Shown here one piece after another: positions 62,225 to 64,000 of a stretch of 64,000 bases of DNA (positions within the stretch are counted from its first letter, which is position 1; each line of letters opens with the position of its first letter). The stretch covers positions 2,418,001 through 2,482,000 of the forward strand of contig NZ_CP053452.2 of assembly GCF_013128195.2 (NCBI RefSeq), given 5' to 3'. The DNA is from Frigoriglobus tundricola. Its GTDB lineage: Bacteria; Planctomycetota; Planctomycetia; Gemmatales; Gemmataceae. The notes below the pieces were generated by a model. It had not been told where the DNA came from and did not search any database. It was given only the letters and a program-made list of their open reading frames with translations. The translations under genes and the position numbers were made by a program.

Positions 62225-63104
62225 CGCCGCCCCCGTCGAGAAGTGATGGGACGAGGTTCTTGCGCCGCTTCTGGTTGATCGCCCGCGCGATGCCGGCCGC
62301 TTGCATTTTCGGACCGCCCTTGCCCATCACCGTCACCATGCGAAGGGCCGCGGCCGACAGTTCCGCCTTCCCCAGCGCCAGGATGATCTTGACGTTGTCC
62401 GGGTCACGCAGGCTCCGGCCCGGATCGCGCTTGCGGAGCGCGCGTTCCAGCACGAACAGCCCAGAGAACACGTTGTCGATGGGGCAATCCCCCGCGTAGA
62501 GCATGACGCACAGTTCCCATGCCGCGGTCGCGGACTCGCGACAGGTCCGGTACGCGTTGTAGACCGCCGCGAGGCACCTCACGGTGTACTTCCGCCCGTC
62601 GAGCGAGAACCGGTAGCCGGACGCTTCGACCATCTGCTGAGTGGCCACGGCCGTGGCATCGCGGGTCGTCAGCAGAGCGTTGAACCGGCTGAACGTGCTG
62701 ACGGCCCCGCGGTCGGAGTTGATCTTCAAGAACCCGTCGGCCTCGCCCGTCTTGTTCGTCACCTCGAAGAGCATCACCGGAACCTTCGCGACGTCGCTCC
62801 GCTTCTTCGCCGCCAGGAGCCGGTGCTGACCGTCGATGCACCAATAGGTCCGGTCCCCGCGGCGCACCACGGTGATGACACCGAACTTGACCCACGACAG
62901 TTCGGCCGCGATGCGGTTCACCCGCGCCTCGTTGACCTGTTCCCGCTGGTAGGAGTGGTCCACGCCAATGACCTGTTTGCTGAGCCAGAGGAACCGGCCC
63001 GGATCATCGACCGTCTTCCACTTGTAAGCGTCGGTCTTCTTCACGATCGCACCGTTAGGCGTGTAGATCTCATCCGGCGGTAATGGGGTCTTGGTCTCGG
63101 CCAT
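62217..63104 (-). CDS. ParB-like protein (DUF6551-like)
   Basis: 295 residues. VIGVDHSYQREQVNEARVNRIAAELSWVKFGVITVVRRGDRTYWCIDGQHRLLAAKKRS carries the DGQHR signature of ParB/sulfiredoxin-like nucleotide-binding folds. The rest is helical (FSRFNALLTTRDATAVATQQMVEASGYRF). Probably a DNA-binding regulator in the same operon as the second ParB-like gene. Confidence 0.75.
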   Translation of the reverse strand: MAETKTPLPPDEIYTPNGAIVKKTDAYKWKTVDDPGRFLWLSKQVIGVDHSYQREQVNEARVNRIAAELSWVKFGVITVVRRGDRTYWCIDGQHRLLAAKKRSDVAKVPVMLFEVTNKTGEADGFLKINSDRGAVSTFSRFNALLTTRDATAVATQQMVEASGYRFSLDGRKYTVRCLAAVYNAYRTCRESATAAWELCVMLYAGDCPIDNVFSGLFVLERALRKRDPGRSLRDPDNVKIILALGKAELSAAALRMVTVMGKGGPKMQAAGIARAINQKRRKNLVPSLLDGGGDE

Positions 63105-63105
63105 C

Positions 63106-63483
63106 TCAGCTTCTCCGGGTTCGGGTTGGGGTATCCATCAGCAGGCCCCCCGCTCGCAGTCGCGCCATGCACTCTTCGCCGCGACGGCGGATATCGGCCT
63201 CGCTCGGCGGTGCGGGAGGCGGGGGAACGTCAGTAGCGGCCGAGGCGGGCAAAGACGCCTTCGTGGTCGCCGCGAAGAACGCCGCAACGGCATCCGGATT
63301 GATCCGCCAGCGCCCGCCGACCTTTACGGCCGTCAGGCGAATGCGGCCCGTCTCCGTCTTGATGCCGTTGACGATCCACCCGTTCGCGACGATCGGGCTG
63401 ACCCCCGCTTGCTTGGCGAGCGTCTCCGTCGTCAGCCACGCGGCGTAGTTCGGCAGCGCCAGGGGCGCGGAAGGCTGTTGCAT
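63106..63483 (-). CDS. DUF1580/excisionase-like DNA-binding protein
   Basis: 125 residues. WLTTETLAKQAGVSPIVANGWIVNGIKTETGRIRLTAVKVGGRWRINPDAVAAFFAA is a winged-helix excisionase-type domain as in planctomycete DUF1580 proteins. The C-terminal part is Pro-rich then helical. First gene of the minus-strand phage operon, so a candidate early regulator. Confidence 0.7.
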   Translation of the reverse strand: MQQPSAPLALPNYAAWLTTETLAKQAGVSPIVANGWIVNGIKTETGRIRLTAVKVGGRWRINPDAVAAFFAATTKASLPASAATDVPPPPAPPSEADIRRRGEECMARLRAGGLLMDTPTRTRRS

Positions 63484-63533
63484 GGGGCACCTCGGGAACG
63501 CTTCGAGTATTGCTTATTCGGCACTGAGTATCC

Positions 63534-63551
63534 ACTTGGTGTACACCAAGT
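63534..63551. promoter_or_regulatory. Perfect 18-bp palindrome, operator candidate
   Basis: ACTTGGTGTACACCAAGT, overlapped on both sides by the direct repeat TATCCACT. It lies in the divergent region between the excisionase-like gene and the 63632 gene, where a repressor would control both directions. Confidence 0.6.
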
Positions 63552-63631
63552 ATCCACTAAACACCTGAAAATCAAGCGGTTTATCCCCTAGTGGCGTTGC
63601 ACCTTGCCCATTTCGCCGCAACAATTTCGCC

Positions 63632-63826
63632 ATGCCAAAGGACGACGATGCAGAGACCGCCAAGCAAAACAGGCGCGTTTTGATCAGGCCGCACACGTTC
63701 AAGCAGCTTCAGAAGCTTGCAGAACGAGACGAGGCCGATGTTGCCGAAATGGTGAATCGCGCCTGTCGTGAACTCCTTCGGACCGAAGGGCTGTGGCCCC
63801 CCGCCGACAAAGGCAATGATGACTGA
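63632..63826 (+). CDS. Small RHH-like or repressor-type protein
   Basis: 64 residues. RRVLIRPHTFKQLQKLAERDEADVAEMVNRACRELL resembles a ribbon-helix-helix: a short strand followed by two helices. Divergent from the phage operon and next to the palindromic operator, so it may bind it. Tentative. Confidence 0.5.
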   Translation: MPKDDDAETAKQNRRVLIRPHTFKQLQKLAERDEADVAEMVNRACRELLRTEGLWPPADKGNDD

Positions 63827-63899
63827 TGCCGCTGAAACGCGGCTGAAATGGGGCTAAAGTCGCACTGGAATTTTGTTCAGTAAAATTTGAGGGGATTTT

Positions 63900-64000
63900 A
63901 TGCGGCTGGCGATTGCGGTAGCCTTTCTTGGCCTCGCGAGCGGCAATGCATTTGGCGATGAGAAGTTAAAAGCCGGCACCCCCTATCGATTTCAGGGCGC
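63900..64000 (+). CDS. Start of a secreted protein (3' end outside window)
   Basis: ATG at 63900 followed by RLAIAVAFLGLASGNAFGDE, a signal peptide with a likely cleavage after AFG. Only 33 codons are visible. Confidence 0.5.
   Translation, partial: MRLAIAVAFLGLASGNAFGDEKLKAGTPYRFQG

Noticed and set aside
1-64000. An integron integrase or phage integrase gene
   Set aside because: No tyrosine or serine recombinase motifs were recognised in any plausible frame; only IS66 and ISAzo13 transposases are present.

Overview
The window looks like chromosome of a high-GC planctomycete of the Gemmata/Frigoriglobus type. This rests on lineage-typical proteins seen here: a DUF1559 prepilin-like protein, a TIGR03067-like protein, two paralogues of the uncharacterised 'MTExxWLxxxxxxxxLxFL...WVVDLVLGKE' family and a DUF1580-like DNA-binding protein. 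I ran no database search, so taxon and family names are recognition from the sequence.

Region 1 (1-18.8 kb, + strand) is a stress, transport and signalling block. It holds the end of a Na+/H+ antiporter, DUF2294 and BON-domain proteins, an eRF1-domain-like protein, a zinc alcohol dehydrogenase, a DnaK, and a MacAB-like adaptor/ATPase/permease set. A hybrid histidine kinase follows, whose third PAS domain has the GRNCRMLQG flavin-cysteine motif of LOV blue-light sensors. Next come remnants of a response regulator and a CDF transporter, a redoxin with an in-frame TGA at its first active-site position (candidate selenoprotein), a P1B ATPase coupled to it, and a P2-type ATPase.

Region 2 (18.9-24.8 kb, - strand) is a tightly packed accessory operon. 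It includes small membrane proteins, a beta-clamp-like protein, a GP88-family protein and a DUF6744-like protein. It is cut off by an ISAzo13-type transposase fragment and followed by a complete-looking IS66 element (25.5-27.85 kb).

Region 3 (27.86-63.8 kb, - strand backbone) is an HK97-type prophage. The head genes run terS, terL, portal, protease, capsid, connector, head closure and a truncated gp10. The replication genes run from an excisionase-like gene through ParB-like proteins, RecT-like, DUF669-like, RecD2-like helicase, sigma-like factor, ERCC4 nuclease, AEP primase and helicase to HNH. The backbone is interrupted twice by + strand genes of a different character.

Those interruptions (31.6-33.5 kb and 39.76-49.98 kb) are the most striking feature. 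Twenty-one imperfectly palindromic elements of about 90 or 113 bp separate small same-strand genes of unrelated or unknown function. Each element reads GCCGAAC - spacer - GCTgCACCGGaCC - variable loop - GGCCGGTGAGC - spacer - GTTCGGC. This is the architecture of integron attC sites: R''/R' boxes, unpaired spacers, L''/L' arms with two unpaired bases on one arm, and a variable terminal loop. One copy shows compensatory changes. No integron integrase is visible, so this reads as a cluster of attC sites lacking an integrase, embedded in a prophage. Six of the cassettes are near-identical, about 419 bp long and appear non-coding.

Other notable items are a 45-nt tRNA minihelix, a seven-copy GCCGAATGA repeat cluster upstream of the replication helicase, a shared operator-like site at two phage promoter regions, and a 25-bp hairpin at the edge of the first cassette segment.
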